Shown here piece after piece: positions 8,208 through 16,754 of a stretch of 64,000 nucleotides of DNA. The position numbers and the translations under genes were made by a program. The first letter of the stretch is position 1; every line of letters begins with the position of its first letter. The notes beneath the pieces were generated by a model. That model was given only the letters and a program-made list of their open reading frames with translations. It was not told where the DNA came from and did not search any database. Location of the stretch: positions 372,001 through 436,000 of the forward strand of contig CAVQRB010000001.1 of NCBI GenBank assembly GCA_963715055.1. The letters run 5' to 3'. The DNA is from CAVQRB01 sp963715055. GTDB taxonomy: Bacteria; Pseudomonadota; Alphaproteobacteria; Rhodobacterales; Rhodobacteraceae.

Positions 8208-8515
8208 GTCCTTCGGGACTATGGACATAAACGCGCTCGTAATAAGCGGATCGGACCCGGGGGCGGTACCCGGCGGCTCCACCAAACATCCTTCATTTGA
8301 GGATCATGGGGCCGAAATAGGATCGACGAACGTCTAAAGGGGTTATGCTTTGTCTCGGCTGTCTGCCACCGTCATCGGCGAAAAACGTACAATTGCAAAT
8401 GACAATCGTGCACCAGTAGCAATGGCCGCGTAAGCGACCGGAGAGACTGAAAATTAAGTCCTTGGGCTTTGCGGTTCAAGGCGGGGTTCGCAGGCACCTG
8501 GCAACAGAAGCCTGC
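8208..8515 (+). ncRNA. ssrA: Transfer-messenger RNA, two-piece permuted form
   Basis: tmRNA rescues stalled ribosomes by acting first as alanyl-tRNA and then as a message for a degradation tag. The gene is permuted as in alphaproteobacteria. The acceptor piece comes first (about 8208-8284), ending CGGCTCC-ACCA. A short spacer is followed by the 5' end of the coding piece at 8308, GGGGCCG. GGGGCCG pairs with CGGCTCC over seven base pairs with one G-U, rebuilding the acceptor stem across the two pieces. The tag is read at 8395-8433: ANDNRAPVAMAA then TAA, close to the Rhodobacter tag I recall (ANDNRAPVALAA). The coding piece ends near a GCAGGC/GCCTGC hairpin (8490-8515). Exact ends and spacer processing sites are estimates. 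Confidence 0.93.
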
Positions 8516-8629
8516 ACTTTCCAGACCCATGCGAAACAAGGATGGTGCCCTCAGGCGCAGAGGACTCACCTTTACCAATTAAAAAGAGATGGCGACTATA
8601 CCTGAGGTTGTTCACAGCCAAAGGGCGCC

Positions 8630-9058
8630 ATGTCTCGCAAATCTGAAATACTCAAGCGCTGGTATCGGGAAATCTGGGAAGAGGGCAAACTCGACCTGAT
8701 CGAAGATTACTTCGTGACTGAGCCGCACAACAGCTACATCGCGCCGAATTTCGGCATCGAACCAGGTGAGATCCGCGAGTGGATGCTGGTTCTGCGCAAA
8801 TTCGTCACGGACATTCGGGTCGAAGTGATCCAGACGGTCGAGGACGGCGACTGGATCAGCGCCATGCTGGAGATCAATTGCACCGATCTGAGCACCAACC
8901 GGCCGATCCGGGTCTACCAGCAGATCATGCTGCGCTTCGAGGGCGACAAGAAGGCGGAAAGCTATCCTGTATTCGATTTCATCCGGTTTTTCGAACAATT
9001 GGGACAATTACCCAAGGACACGCATGCGCTGCTTCTGAGCGGGACGAGGCTCGACTGA
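8630..9058 (+). CDS. SnoaL/NTF2-like protein
   Basis: The 142-residue cytoplasmic protein starts MSRKSEILKRWYREIWEEGK. The WYREIWEEGKLDLIEDYF segment is the first helix pattern of SnoaL-like proteins, followed by the alternating strands of an NTF2 fold (IRVEVIQTVEDGDWISAMLEI, VYQQIMLRFEGDKK, FDFIRFFEQLGQL). SnoaL-like members include cyclases, isomerases and many of unknown role; no catalytic residue can be assigned here. It lies downstream of ssrA and 126 bases before the chromate genes, so no operon is implied. Confidence 0.7.
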   Translation: MSRKSEILKRWYREIWEEGKLDLIEDYFVTEPHNSYIAPNFGIEPGEIREWMLVLRKFVTDIRVEVIQTVEDGDWISAMLEINCTDLSTNRPIRVYQQIMLRFEGDKKAESYPVFDFIRFFEQLGQLPKDTHALLLSGTRLD

Positions 9059-9184
9059 GCACATCCGTGATTGACCCGCCGGCGCCTGCCGTGGCACTGT
9101 TTTCCTATGGGGAACACGCGACCGCCCCGTGAGGCTCCGGCCCAAGGTTCGCATCCTGTATGACAAGCCAAGGGATGCTCCGAC

Positions 9185-9988
9185 ATGGCCCGTTTCTCCA
9201 CGATCTCCGCTCAGAACCTGATGCGCCTGATTGGTACACCGCAAGCACCGCTGTTGATCGACGTCACGACCGACGAGGACTTTGCCGCCGATCCTTTTCT
9301 GATTCCGACCGCCCGGCGCGTTCCGTACCGCAAGATCCCGGATCTGGTGCCGCCGTCGGCGGACGTCCCGGTCGTCGTCATCTGCCAGAAAGGCAAAAAA
9401 CTCAGCCAGGGCGCCGCAGCAATCTTGCGGACCTGCGGCATCAGGTCCGAAGCCTTGGAGGGTGGCGCTCTGGGGTGGGCGCAGGACGGCCTGCCGCGCA
9501 TCCCCGCAGAGCATCTGCCCCAAGGCGTGCCCGGATCGCTCTGGGTCACCCGACACCGGCCGAAGATCGACCGTATCGCCTGCCCCTGGCTCATAAGGCG
9601 CTTCATAGATCCGCAGGCGCGCTTTCTTTATGTGCCACCGTCGGATGTGCTCGACGTTGCCGAGAAATTCGATGCGACGGCCTTCGATGTAGCCGGTGCG
9701 CCCTGGAGCCACGTCGGCAGCTTGTGCAGCTTCGATGCAATGCTCGGGGGTTTTGGCCTGCACACCGACGCGCTGGACAGGATGGCACGGGTCATTCGCG
9801 GGGCGGATACGAACGACCATGCGCTGGCACCCGAAGCCGCAGGATTGCTGGCGCTTTCCGTAGGACTTTCCCGCGCCTATTCGGACGATCTGGAGCAATT
9901 GCAGGCTGGCCTGCCTCTTTATGACGCGCTCTACCGTTGGGCGCGCGACGGGCAAGGCGAGACGCATGACTGGCAGGAGGGTTCGTGA
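9185..9988 (+). CDS. Rhodanese-ChrB C-terminal domain fusion
   Basis: The 267-residue protein joins two domains. Residues 1-105 resemble a rhodanese domain: LLIDVTTDEDF near the start and a candidate active-site loop CQKGKKLSQG with one cysteine at about residue 68. From about residue 117 comes the ChrB C-terminal domain (SLWVTRHRPKIDRIACPWLIRRFIDP, later CSFDAMLGGFGLH). ChrB-type proteins act as chromate-responsive regulators or accessory factors in chromate resistance. The chrA gene follows with a TGATG overlap, so the two are translationally coupled. The usual ChrB N-terminal regulatory region is replaced by rhodanese, so direct DNA binding is not supported. Confidence 0.82.
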   Translation: MARFSTISAQNLMRLIGTPQAPLLIDVTTDEDFAADPFLIPTARRVPYRKIPDLVPPSADVPVVVICQKGKKLSQGAAAILRTCGIRSEALEGGALGWAQDGLPRIPAEHLPQGVPGSLWVTRHRPKIDRIACPWLIRRFIDPQARFLYVPPSDVLDVAEKFDATAFDVAGAPWSHVGSLCSFDAMLGGFGLHTDALDRMARVIRGADTNDHALAPEAAGLLALSVGLSRAYSDDLEQLQAGLPLYDALYRWARDGQGETHDWQEGS

Positions 9989-11244
9989 TGGCGCAGGTGA
10001 CAACCGCCGACCTCTTCCGTGTCTTCGGACGCATTGGCCTGTTGTCCTTCGGAGGCCCTGCCGCGCAGATCGCGCTCATGCACCGCGAACTGGTGGATGA
10101 GCGCGACTGGCTTTCCGAGCAGACCTTCCTGCGGGCGCTGTCCTTGTGCATGCTGCTGCCCGGCCCGGAAGCAATGCAGCTTGCGACCTATGCCGGATGG
10201 CGTCTCAAGGGCACGCTTGGCGGGCTCATCGCCGGACTGCTCTTCGTGGTGCCGGGCGCTTGCGTCGTTCTGGTTCTGGCGCTTGCCTATGCCCATTACG
10301 GTCAGGTACCTATGGTGCAGGCCGGGTTCGCCGGGATCAAGGCCGCGGTGATCGTCATCGTCCTGCAAGCCCTCCTGAAGGTGTCCCGAAAGGCCCTGAC
10401 CACGCCCTTGGCCTGGGTTCTGGCAGCGGCGGCGTTCATCGCCCTCTTCGTCTTCGGCCTGCCCTTCCCGCTGATCATTCTCGCAGCAGCGATCATCGGC
10501 CTTGCGGCCCCCGGCGCGCCCCAGGCTGCTGACCCACCCGCCACCTCGGCGCTGCGGCAAAACCAGCATCCGTTGCGTACGATCGCCCTGTGGGGCGGGC
10601 TCTGGGCGCTGCCTCTGGTCGGTCTCTGGGCTGCGGAGGCGCATTTTCTCACCGACATCGCCCTGTTCTTTTCCAAACTTGCCGTCGTGACCTTCGGAGG
10701 CGCCTATTCCGTGTTGTCCTACATGACCCAGACTGTCGTGCAGGACTTCGGCTGGATCACCACGCCGCAGATGATCGATGCCCTTGGGCTTGCGGAGACC
10801 ACCCCCGGCCCGCTGATCCTCGTCACGCAGTTCGTCGCATTGCTTGCAGGATATGCCGAAGGTGGCATCGGCCTTGCACTTGCGGCGGGGGCGATCTGTC
10901 TCTGGGTGACCTTCGTGCCCTGCTTTCTGTGGATCTTCCTTGCTGGCCCCTATCTCGACCTGATCGGGGCGCGGCCTCGGTTGTCCGCGGCCTTGCAGGC
11001 GATCACCTCCGCCGTCGTGGGGGTCATCCTCAATCTGGCCGTCTGGTTTGCCATGCATGTCCTGTTCGCCGACATCCGGACCCTGCAAGGAACCGCGACA
11101 CCCTGGCCTGATCCCGCGTCATGGCAGCCGGCAGCACTCGGGCTCACATTGGTCGCAGCCGTCCTGCTTCTGGTGCTGCGGCGCGGGATGATCGAGACCT
11201 TGAGCGTGATGGCTGGCCTCGGTCTGTTGCTCGGCGCTGTCTGA
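9988..11244 (+). CDS. chrA: Chromate efflux transporter ChrA
   Basis: The 418-residue inner-membrane protein has the two-repeat CHR architecture. An N-terminal half begins with FGRIGLLSFGGPAAQIALM and a C-terminal half begins with SKLAVVTFGGAYSVLSYM. About ten hydrophobic segments are visible, with a short loop around residues 175-200 between the halves. ChrA exports chromate, probably by proton or sulfate antiport. Start: ATG at 9988, sharing its first base with the upstream stop; a GTG at 9985 would add one residue. It forms a two-gene unit with the rhodanese-ChrB gene. Confidence 0.92.
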   Translation: MAQVTTADLFRVFGRIGLLSFGGPAAQIALMHRELVDERDWLSEQTFLRALSLCMLLPGPEAMQLATYAGWRLKGTLGGLIAGLLFVVPGACVVLVLALAYAHYGQVPMVQAGFAGIKAAVIVIVLQALLKVSRKALTTPLAWVLAAAAFIALFVFGLPFPLIILAAAIIGLAAPGAPQAADPPATSALRQNQHPLRTIALWGGLWALPLVGLWAAEAHFLTDIALFFSKLAVVTFGGAYSVLSYMTQTVVQDFGWITTPQMIDALGLAETTPGPLILVTQFVALLAGYAEGGIGLALAAGAICLWVTFVPCFLWIFLAGPYLDLIGARPRLSAALQAITSAVVGVILNLAVWFAMHVLFADIRTLQGTATPWPDPASWQPAALGLTLVAAVLLLVLRRGMIETLSVMAGLGLLLGAV

Positions 11245-11333
11245 GCGAGGTGCGTTGACCGAAACCCACTTTCATCCTTCGGGGAATCGGCTATGCTCAC
11301 AGCAAGAACCAAAGTTCCGCTCAGAGGATAACG

Positions 11334-11852
11334 ATGAGCCGCACCATCGACTACGGCAACCTGATGCACGAGGCCATGCGCGGCCTGATCCGGAAGGTGT
11401 TGCAGGACGTGTGCGATAACGGGCTTCCAGGCGCGCATCACTTCTTCATCACCTTCGATACCAGCCATCCGGACGCCGAACTGGCAGACTGGCTTTCGGA
11501 CCGCTATCCCGGTGAAATGACGGTGGTGATGCAGCACTGGTATGACAAACTGGTGGTCAGCGACGACGGGTTCTCCGTCACGCTGAATTTCGGTGACGCA
11601 CCGGAGCCGCTCTATATTCCCTACGACGCGATCAAGACATTCGTCGACCCGTCGGTCGAATTCGGGCTGAGGTTCGAAACCCAGGAACCCGATGACGACG
11701 AGGGGGCCGCGACGAAGCGTCCGAAAGCGCCGGGCGTGCCGCTGGCGAGGTCAAAAACGTCAAAGACACCGGAAAAGGCCCCGGCAGATCGGAAAGCCAG
11801 CGAGAAGGCAAAGGACGCCGAAATCGTATCCCTCGACAGCTTCCGCAAGTGA
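11334..11852 (+). CDS. sspB: ClpXP adaptor SspB (alphaproteobacterial type)
   Basis: SspB tethers ssrA-tagged proteins to the ClpXP protease. The 172-residue protein has the SspB beta-fold at residues 1-120 (MSRTIDYGNLMHEAMRGLIR, then GAHHFFITFDTSHPDA, MTVVMQHWYDKL, VTLNFGDAPEPLYIPYDAI). A low-complexity Lys/Ala/Asp/Glu linker (about 122-160) leads to a conserved C-terminal tail EIVSLDSFRK. The tail matches the ClpX-docking motif of Caulobacter-type SspB. It is a single gene about 2.8 kb downstream of the tmRNA that makes the tag it recognises. The start ATG at 11334 follows GAGGATAACG. Confidence 0.93.
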   Translation: MSRTIDYGNLMHEAMRGLIRKVLQDVCDNGLPGAHHFFITFDTSHPDAELADWLSDRYPGEMTVVMQHWYDKLVVSDDGFSVTLNFGDAPEPLYIPYDAIKTFVDPSVEFGLRFETQEPDDDEGAATKRPKAPGVPLARSKTSKTPEKAPADRKASEKAKDAEIVSLDSFRK

Positions 11853-11911
11853 CCTGACAGGCGCGACACTACGGGGCATCACACCCGAGGCGTTCAAGGT
11901 TCGACAAGCTT

Positions 11912-12466
11912 CTATTTTCGTTCAAGAAAAGCGTTTACGGTGCGCTGGATGTCGCCGTTTCTCACCGACTTGTACTCGAGGTCCAGCCCGCCTTCGGTCA
12001 GGGTCCGGTTGAACTGCTGGATCTCGTAGCCACCGTCTTCGGCGACGAAGAGCGAGTAGACGCTGAAAGTATCCCCGGTGATCTGGCTCCAGACATAGGG
12101 TTCGCCTTTCATCGGATCGAGCTGAACATCATGCCCGAAGACATTGCGTTTCATCGCCGCCGCGAAAACACTGCCACGGTCGCTCGGAACGAACTCGACG
12201 GTATAGGTCTTTTCCTTTGCGGTGCCATCCGGCCGGTAGGTTGTCGAGGTCCACGTCAGGCGAAAGCCCGCGCGGGTTTCTACGATTTGGACGCTCATGT
12301 CACGTTTGCGCGCGACCCCATCCGACGATATGACTTCCGCGGACCCTTCATAAGTGCCGACAAAGCGGCTGATATCAGCCTGCGCGATGCTGCCCCAAAA
12401 AGCGAGCAGAAACGCAAGCAGAACGCCGTGAGCCAGGCGAAGTCGTCTGAAACCGTAAGAAGCCAT
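11912..12466 (-). CDS. Hypothetical exported protein
   Basis: I do not recognise this gene. It encodes 184 residues with a clear signal peptide (about 1-30: RRLRLAHGVLLAFLLAFWGSIAQA, likely cut after AQA). The mature part is predicted beta-rich and periplasmic (ADISRFVGTYEGSAEV at its start, then repeated strand-like segments such as GFRLTWTSTTYRPDGTAKE). There are no cysteines for a lipid anchor. The pattern recalls lipocalin-like proteins, but I cannot assign a family. It converges on sspB with 59 bases between. Confidence 0.65.
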   Translation of the reverse strand: MASYGFRRLRLAHGVLLAFLLAFWGSIAQADISRFVGTYEGSAEVISSDGVARKRDMSVQIVETRAGFRLTWTSTTYRPDGTAKEKTYTVEFVPSDRGSVFAAAMKRNVFGHDVQLDPMKGEPYVWSQITGDTFSVYSLFVAEDGGYEIQQFNRTLTEGGLDLEYKSVRNGDIQRTVNAFLERK

Positions 12467-12640
12467 GTCATCCTCCGTTTCACTAACCTTACCGCGAGCA
12501 TAAGCCTATAAAAAGCGCTTGCAATGCCGCTGTTCGCTCAGGCGGGTTTCGCGTCGGACAAGGGCTTCTTGAACTGCCGGTTGCACGCCCGGCGGCGCAA
12601 GGCTAAACCGCTTGCAAAGCAAACTGCCTTGGAGCCTCTC

Positions 12641-14032
12641 ATGTCCCAGACCCGCACCGAAACCGACAGCTTTGGCCCTCTGGAGGTTCCCGCAGACAAA
12701 TACTGGGGCGCGCAGACGCAGCGCTCGATCCTGAATTTTCCGATCGGCTGGGAGAAACAGCCCATCGCCATCGTGCGGGCCCTCGGCGTGATCAAGAAAG
12801 CTTGCGCGCAGGCCAATATCGAGCTTGGCAAGCTGGACAAGGCCAGGGGCGCGGCGATCGTCGAGGCCGCTGGCGAAGTGGTTTCGGGTAAGTTCGACGA
12901 CAATTTTCCGCTCGTCGTCTGGCAGACGGGATCGGGTACGCAGTCAAACATGAACGCCAATGAGGTGATCGCAAACCGCGCCATCGAACTCATGGGCGGT
13001 GTGATCGGATCGAAGGATCCGGTGCATCCAAACGATCATTGCAACATGGGCCAGTCCTCCAACGACACGTTTCCCACGGCGATGCATATCTCCGTGGCGA
13101 TGACTGCGCGGGACGTGCTGCTGCCGGGGCTGGAAAAGCTCCATGCGGCCCTCGACGCCAAGGTCAGGGAGTTTGACGGCATCATCAAGATCGGGCGGAC
13201 CCATACGCAGGATGCCACCCCCCTGACGCTGAGCCAGGAGTTTTCGGGATACACCCATCAGGTCGCCATGGGCATCCGGCGGGTGAAGGATGCGCTTGGG
13301 CGGATCTACGAATTGGCCCAAGGCGGCACGGCGGTCGGCACCGGGCTCAACACGCCGAAAGGCTGGGACGTGATGGTGGCCCGAAACATGGCGGAAATCA
13401 CCGGCCTGCCCTTCATCACCGCCCCCAACAAGTTCGAGGCACTGGCCGCCCATGACGCCATGGTGGAGATCTCGGGTGCCCTGAAGACCGTTGCGGCCTC
13501 GCTCTTCAAGATCGCCAATGACATCCGGCTTCTGGGCTCGGGTCCGCGCTGCGGTCTGGGCGAGTTGATCCTGCCGGAGAATGAACCGGGCTCCTCGATC
13601 ATGCCGGGCAAGGTCAACCCGACGCAGTGCGAAGCGCTGACGCAGGTCTGCGCGCATGTTTTCGGAAATGACGCAGCGGTCGGTTTCGCAGGGTCTCAGG
13701 GACATTTCGAGTTGAATGTCTACAAGCCCATGATGGCTTATAACGTCTTGCAATCCATGCAACTTCTGGGGGATGCGGCTTCGACCTTTACCGACAACCT
13801 CGTCGTGGACCTCAAGGCGGATCCGGTCCGGATCGAGAAGCTGATGCGCGAATCCCTGATGCTGGTGACGGCGCTGGCCCCCGAGATAGGCTACGACAAC
13901 GCGACCAAGGTCGCCAAGACCGCGCACAAGAATGGCACGACACTCAAGGAAGAGGCGATCGCCCTGGGGTTTGTCGACGCGGAAACCTTCGAGCGCGTGG
14001 TGCGCCCGGAGAACATGATCGGCCCGAAATAA
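12641..14032 (+). CDS. fumC: Fumarate hydratase, class II
   Basis: FumC interconverts fumarate and L-malate in the citric acid cycle; it is the oxygen-stable, iron-free type. The 463-residue protein carries the superfamily signature GSSIMPGKVNPTQCEALT and the earlier conserved blocks VWQTGSGTQSNMNANEVIAN, GQSSNDTFPTAMHI and KIGRTHTQDATPLTLSQE. The start is the ATG at 12641 (MSQTRTETDSFGPLEVP), which fits the family length; the open frame to 12524 is upstream noise. Two small genes follow at 14042 and 14215 and are probably co-transcribed. Confidence 0.97.
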   Translation: MSQTRTETDSFGPLEVPADKYWGAQTQRSILNFPIGWEKQPIAIVRALGVIKKACAQANIELGKLDKARGAAIVEAAGEVVSGKFDDNFPLVVWQTGSGTQSNMNANEVIANRAIELMGGVIGSKDPVHPNDHCNMGQSSNDTFPTAMHISVAMTARDVLLPGLEKLHAALDAKVREFDGIIKIGRTHTQDATPLTLSQEFSGYTHQVAMGIRRVKDALGRIYELAQGGTAVGTGLNTPKGWDVMVARNMAEITGLPFITAPNKFEALAAHDAMVEISGALKTVAASLFKIANDIRLLGSGPRCGLGELILPENEPGSSIMPGKVNPTQCEALTQVCAHVFGNDAAVGFAGSQGHFELNVYKPMMAYNVLQSMQLLGDAASTFTDNLVVDLKADPVRIEKLMRESLMLVTALAPEIGYDNATKVAKTAHKNGTTLKEEAIALGFVDAETFERVVRPENMIGPK

Positions 14033-14041
14033 GGAAAAGCC

Positions 14042-14218
14042 ATGAGCGCCCCCATCAATCTCAACAAGGTAAAGAAGGAGCGTGACCGCTCCTCACGCAA
14101 GGCGCGGGCAGCGGAGAATTCCGTGGCCTACGGCCAGAGCAAGTCGCAGAAGGATCTGCTGAAAGCCCGCGCCGAGAAGATCGCCCGCAACCTGGAAGCG
14201 CACAAGCGCGAGACATGA
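14042..14218 (+). CDS. DUF4169 family small protein
   Basis: This 58-residue, very basic protein begins MSAPINLNKVKKERDR and is almost entirely helical and charged, with Lys, Arg, Glu and Ala dominating. The opening INLNKVKKERDR and overall size fit DUF4169, a family of unknown function found downstream of fumC in Rhodobacterales. It lies nine bases after fumC and its TGA overlaps the next ATG (ATGA). No enzymatic residues are evident; a nucleic-acid or protein-binding role is only a guess. Confidence 0.78.
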   Translation: MSAPINLNKVKKERDRSSRKARAAENSVAYGQSKSQKDLLKARAEKIARNLEAHKRET

Positions 14219-14460
14219 GCGGCCGTCCGGTGAAGCATTCGGTGACCCTGAAAGGTCACCGGACGTCGATTTCACTGGAGGATGAGTTCTGGCGCGAGTT
14301 GCGTCGAATTGCTGAAGAAAAAGAATTGGCGCTCAATGCCTTGGTCGCCGAAATTGATGTCGATCGCGGCCCCGATACCGGTCTCGCCTCAGCGATACGC
14401 ATCCATGTCCTGCGCGACCTCAGACGCCGCCTTGCCGAAACTCAGATCGAGGCGCGGTAG
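14215..14460 (+). CDS. Ribbon-helix-helix domain protein
   Basis: The 81-residue protein has a ribbon-helix-helix core. A strand (RPVKHSVTLKGHRTSISLE) is followed by helix 1 (DEFWRELRRIAEEKELALNALVAEID) and helix 2 (GLASAIRIHVLRDLRRRLA). This is the layout of the RHH_4 group, short DNA-binding-like proteins that often follow fumC and DUF4169 in this order. It is coupled to the DUF4169 gene by a four-base overlap and overlaps the convergent aldolase gene by 19 bases. The DNA target is unknown. Confidence 0.8.
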   Translation: MSGRPVKHSVTLKGHRTSISLEDEFWRELRRIAEEKELALNALVAEIDVDRGPDTGLASAIRIHVLRDLRRRLAETQIEAR

Positions 14461-15332
14461 ATCTTGTCGATATTGGCGCCGAGGGCTGCATTGAACTCCG
14501 CATCGGACATCTTCACGTTCAGGCCTTCGGTCAGGGCGCGGCTGAAACTTGCGATCATGTGCTTGTTCCTGGCGAGTTTCTCAGACGCCTCGTCGGTGGA
14601 GTAGCCGCCCGACAGTGCGACCACCCGCAGGACACGCGGATGCTTGGCAAGCCGGTCGTAAAGTCCAGGAACATCGGGTATCGTCAGCTTAAGCATCACA
14701 TCAACGCCCTCCGGCAAAGTATCAAGATGCTTGCGAATTTCTGCTTCGAGAAGGTCCTCCGCCTCGGCCTTGGTCTTGGCATGGATGTTCACTTCCGGCT
14801 CCAGAATGGGAACGAGACCCGCCCCAATGACCGTGCGCGCCACGTCGAATTGCTGCGCCACGATGTCGGCGATGCCTTTTTCATTGGCCTCGTTGATCAC
14901 CGAGCGTTCCTTGGTGCCGAAAATGCCCTTGCCCTTTGCTTGCGCAAGCAGCGCGTCAAGACCCGGCATGGGCTTCATCAGTTGAACGCCATCGGCTTCA
15001 GCCTCGAGGCCCTTGTCGATCTTGAGGAAGGGCACCACCCCGCGCTCGTTCCACAGCAGATCAGCCACCGGCTTGTCCTCGATCGTCTCGTTCATCGTGC
15101 GCTCGAAAAGGATCGCGCCGATCACCTTGGCACTGGTGAAATCCTGGGCGAGAATGATACGGGCGCGCATGGCATGCATGGCGCGGAACATCTCTTCGTC
15201 GCCGGAATAATCCGACGGCTCGACGCCATAGAGGCTCAGGGCCTTGGGGGTGGATCCGCCCGACTGGTCCAGTGCCGCGATGAACCCCGCGCCGGATTTC
15301 ATCTGTTCGCGCATCTTGCTGTGGTCTGCCAT
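14442..15332 (-). CDS. Fructose-bisphosphate aldolase, class I
   Basis: The enzyme cleaves fructose 1,6-bisphosphate to glyceraldehyde 3-phosphate and dihydroxyacetone phosphate through a Schiff base. The 296-residue protein is a short bacterial class I aldolase: GAGFIAALDQSGGSTPKAL near the start, RGVVPFLKIDKGLE, GLVPILEPEVNIHAKTK, then VMLKLTIPDVPGLY carrying the likely Schiff-base lysine, and VVALSGGYSTDEA binding phosphate. Class I type needs no divalent metal. Start at ATG 15332 (MADHSKMREQMKSG); the longer frame to 15380 adds an unlikely N-terminus. It is read alone, convergent with the RHH gene. Confidence 0.94.
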   Translation of the reverse strand: MADHSKMREQMKSGAGFIAALDQSGGSTPKALSLYGVEPSDYSGDEEMFRAMHAMRARIILAQDFTSAKVIGAILFERTMNETIEDKPVADLLWNERGVVPFLKIDKGLEAEADGVQLMKPMPGLDALLAQAKGKGIFGTKERSVINEANEKGIADIVAQQFDVARTVIGAGLVPILEPEVNIHAKTKAEAEDLLEAEIRKHLDTLPEGVDVMLKLTIPDVPGLYDRLAKHPRVLRVVALSGGYSTDEASEKLARNKHMIASFSRALTEGLNVKMSDAEFNAALGANIDKIYRASI

Positions 15333-15401
15333 GGTCTTCCCTTTGGTCTGATTCCGCCCCTGCACCCCTGCATAGATCAACCGGTGCGGCTATGGTACAT
15401 G

Positions 15402-16754
15402 TTAGCGCCGGACAACCCGCAACCAGATGCCGTCGCGCGCGCGCACCGTCAGATGCGCCACGGGAACTGGCGCGGGATGGGACGTCAATTCAACGCGCAA
15501 GTCCTTCAGGAGCATCGCCAGCATCAGAACGCCTTCGAGAAGCGCGAAGCCGGCCCCCGGACAGACCCTCGCACCGGCACTGAAGGGAATATAGGCGTCA
15601 CGGGCGCAGGTCTTGCCGTTGTCTGTCTGCCAGCGGTCGGGATCGAAGCCGTCAGGGTTCTCCCACAAACGGTTGTGGCGGTGCAGGTGCCAGGGGCTGA
15701 TCACCAGCTGCGCGCCTTTCGGAACCCGACGGTTGCGGAAAACCTCACCGCGTGTTGCCTCACGGACCATCATGGGCACCGGCGGGTAGAGCCGCAGCGT
15801 CTCGCGAAAGACATCGCGGGTCACGCGCAGCTTTGACAGCGACCCGAAATCGCGCGGCACCAATGCCTGAGCCTCCGCCGCCACCCGGTCCTGCCACTCG
15901 GGATAGAGCGCCATGAGGTAGAGCGCCCAGGAGAGCGCCGAGGCGCTGGTTTCATGACCTGCAAGAAAGAAAATCGCGACCTGATCGACCATTTCATCCA
16001 CATCGAAGCACGCACCGGTTTTCGGGTCCGGAGTCGTCATGATCTTGGTTGCAAGATCGTCTGGCGCCTTGCCTGCGTCGATCTCCTGCTGGCGCTTGTC
16101 GGTGATCTCGCGGATCAGGCGGCGGATCTCTTCGGCACTCGACGTCGTGCCGCGCCGGAATCCGCGCGGCATCCACCTCGGCAAAGGCAGGAAAGCCGCG
16201 AGGTTGAGGATCGGCTGCGTGCGCTGGTAGGTACGAAAGGCGTCGAAGGTGCGCGCGGCGATCTCATGATCGATCGGCAAGGAAAAGAGCGTGCGAAAGA
16301 TGATATCGGCAGCTGCATGGCTCGCCTCGGCTTCGATTTCGACCTCCCGGCCTGTGTGCGCGGCAAGGCGCTCTGCTGCGGCGGCCGCGGCATCGCACAT
16401 GGCGGGAAAGGTCTCGCGCAAGCGCCCGCCCTCGAAGGCGGGATCAATGATGCGTCGCTGGCGCTCCCAGGTTTCACCATTGGTCAGAAACACCGAGTTG
16501 CCCAGAAGCGGGCGCAAACCTTCGCCCACCCTGTCGGATTTGGGGAAATCGCGAGGGCGTTCCTTGAGCAGCAGCCGGATCAGCGCCGGATCATTGGTCA
16601 TGAAACTGCGAAAGAACGGCGTCTTGTACTCCGCCATCCAGGCGCGGTAGAGCCGTTCCGGCTGGGCGGAGAGGATATCCTGCCGGAAGAGGCGCGCATA
16701 GCGCCAGAAGGGCACCCGTTCGGCGCGGCTTTTCGGTTTCGGCGGCAGTGTCAT
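15402..16754 (-). CDS. Cytochrome P450
   Basis: The 450-residue soluble haem monooxygenase has all P450 landmarks: the I-helix oxygen-binding motif AGHETSAS, the K-helix ETLRLYPP (ExxR), the PERF-like FDPDRW segment, and the haem loop FSAGARVCPGAGF with ligand Cys398. No N-terminal membrane anchor is present. The substrate cannot be read from sequence; similarity is to the eukaryote-like bacterial CYPs acting on fatty acids or terpenes, but this is uncertain. It overlaps the upstream membrane hydrolase gene by four bases (ATGA), so the two are coupled. No ferredoxin or reductase gene is adjacent. Start ATG at 16754. Confidence 0.95.
   Translation of the reverse strand: MTLPPKPKSRAERVPFWRYARLFRQDILSAQPERLYRAWMAEYKTPFFRSFMTNDPALIRLLLKERPRDFPKSDRVGEGLRPLLGNSVFLTNGETWERQRRIIDPAFEGGRLRETFPAMCDAAAAAAERLAAHTGREVEIEAEASHAAADIIFRTLFSLPIDHEIAARTFDAFRTYQRTQPILNLAAFLPLPRWMPRGFRRGTTSSAEEIRRLIREITDKRQQEIDAGKAPDDLATKIMTTPDPKTGACFDVDEMVDQVAIFFLAGHETSASALSWALYLMALYPEWQDRVAAEAQALVPRDFGSLSKLRVTRDVFRETLRLYPPVPMMVREATRGEVFRNRRVPKGAQLVISPWHLHRHNRLWENPDGFDPDRWQTDNGKTCARDAYIPFSAGARVCPGAGFALLEGVLMLAMLLKDLRVELTSHPAPVPVAHLTVRARDGIWLRVVRR

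Noticed and set aside
12944..13927. 327-codon open frame antisense to fumC
   Set aside because: Mirror of the strongly conserved fumC; no ribosome site or domain.
14559..15836. 425-codon plus-strand open frame across the aldolase and P450 genes
   Set aside because: Runs antisense to two recognised genes and shows no protein family features.
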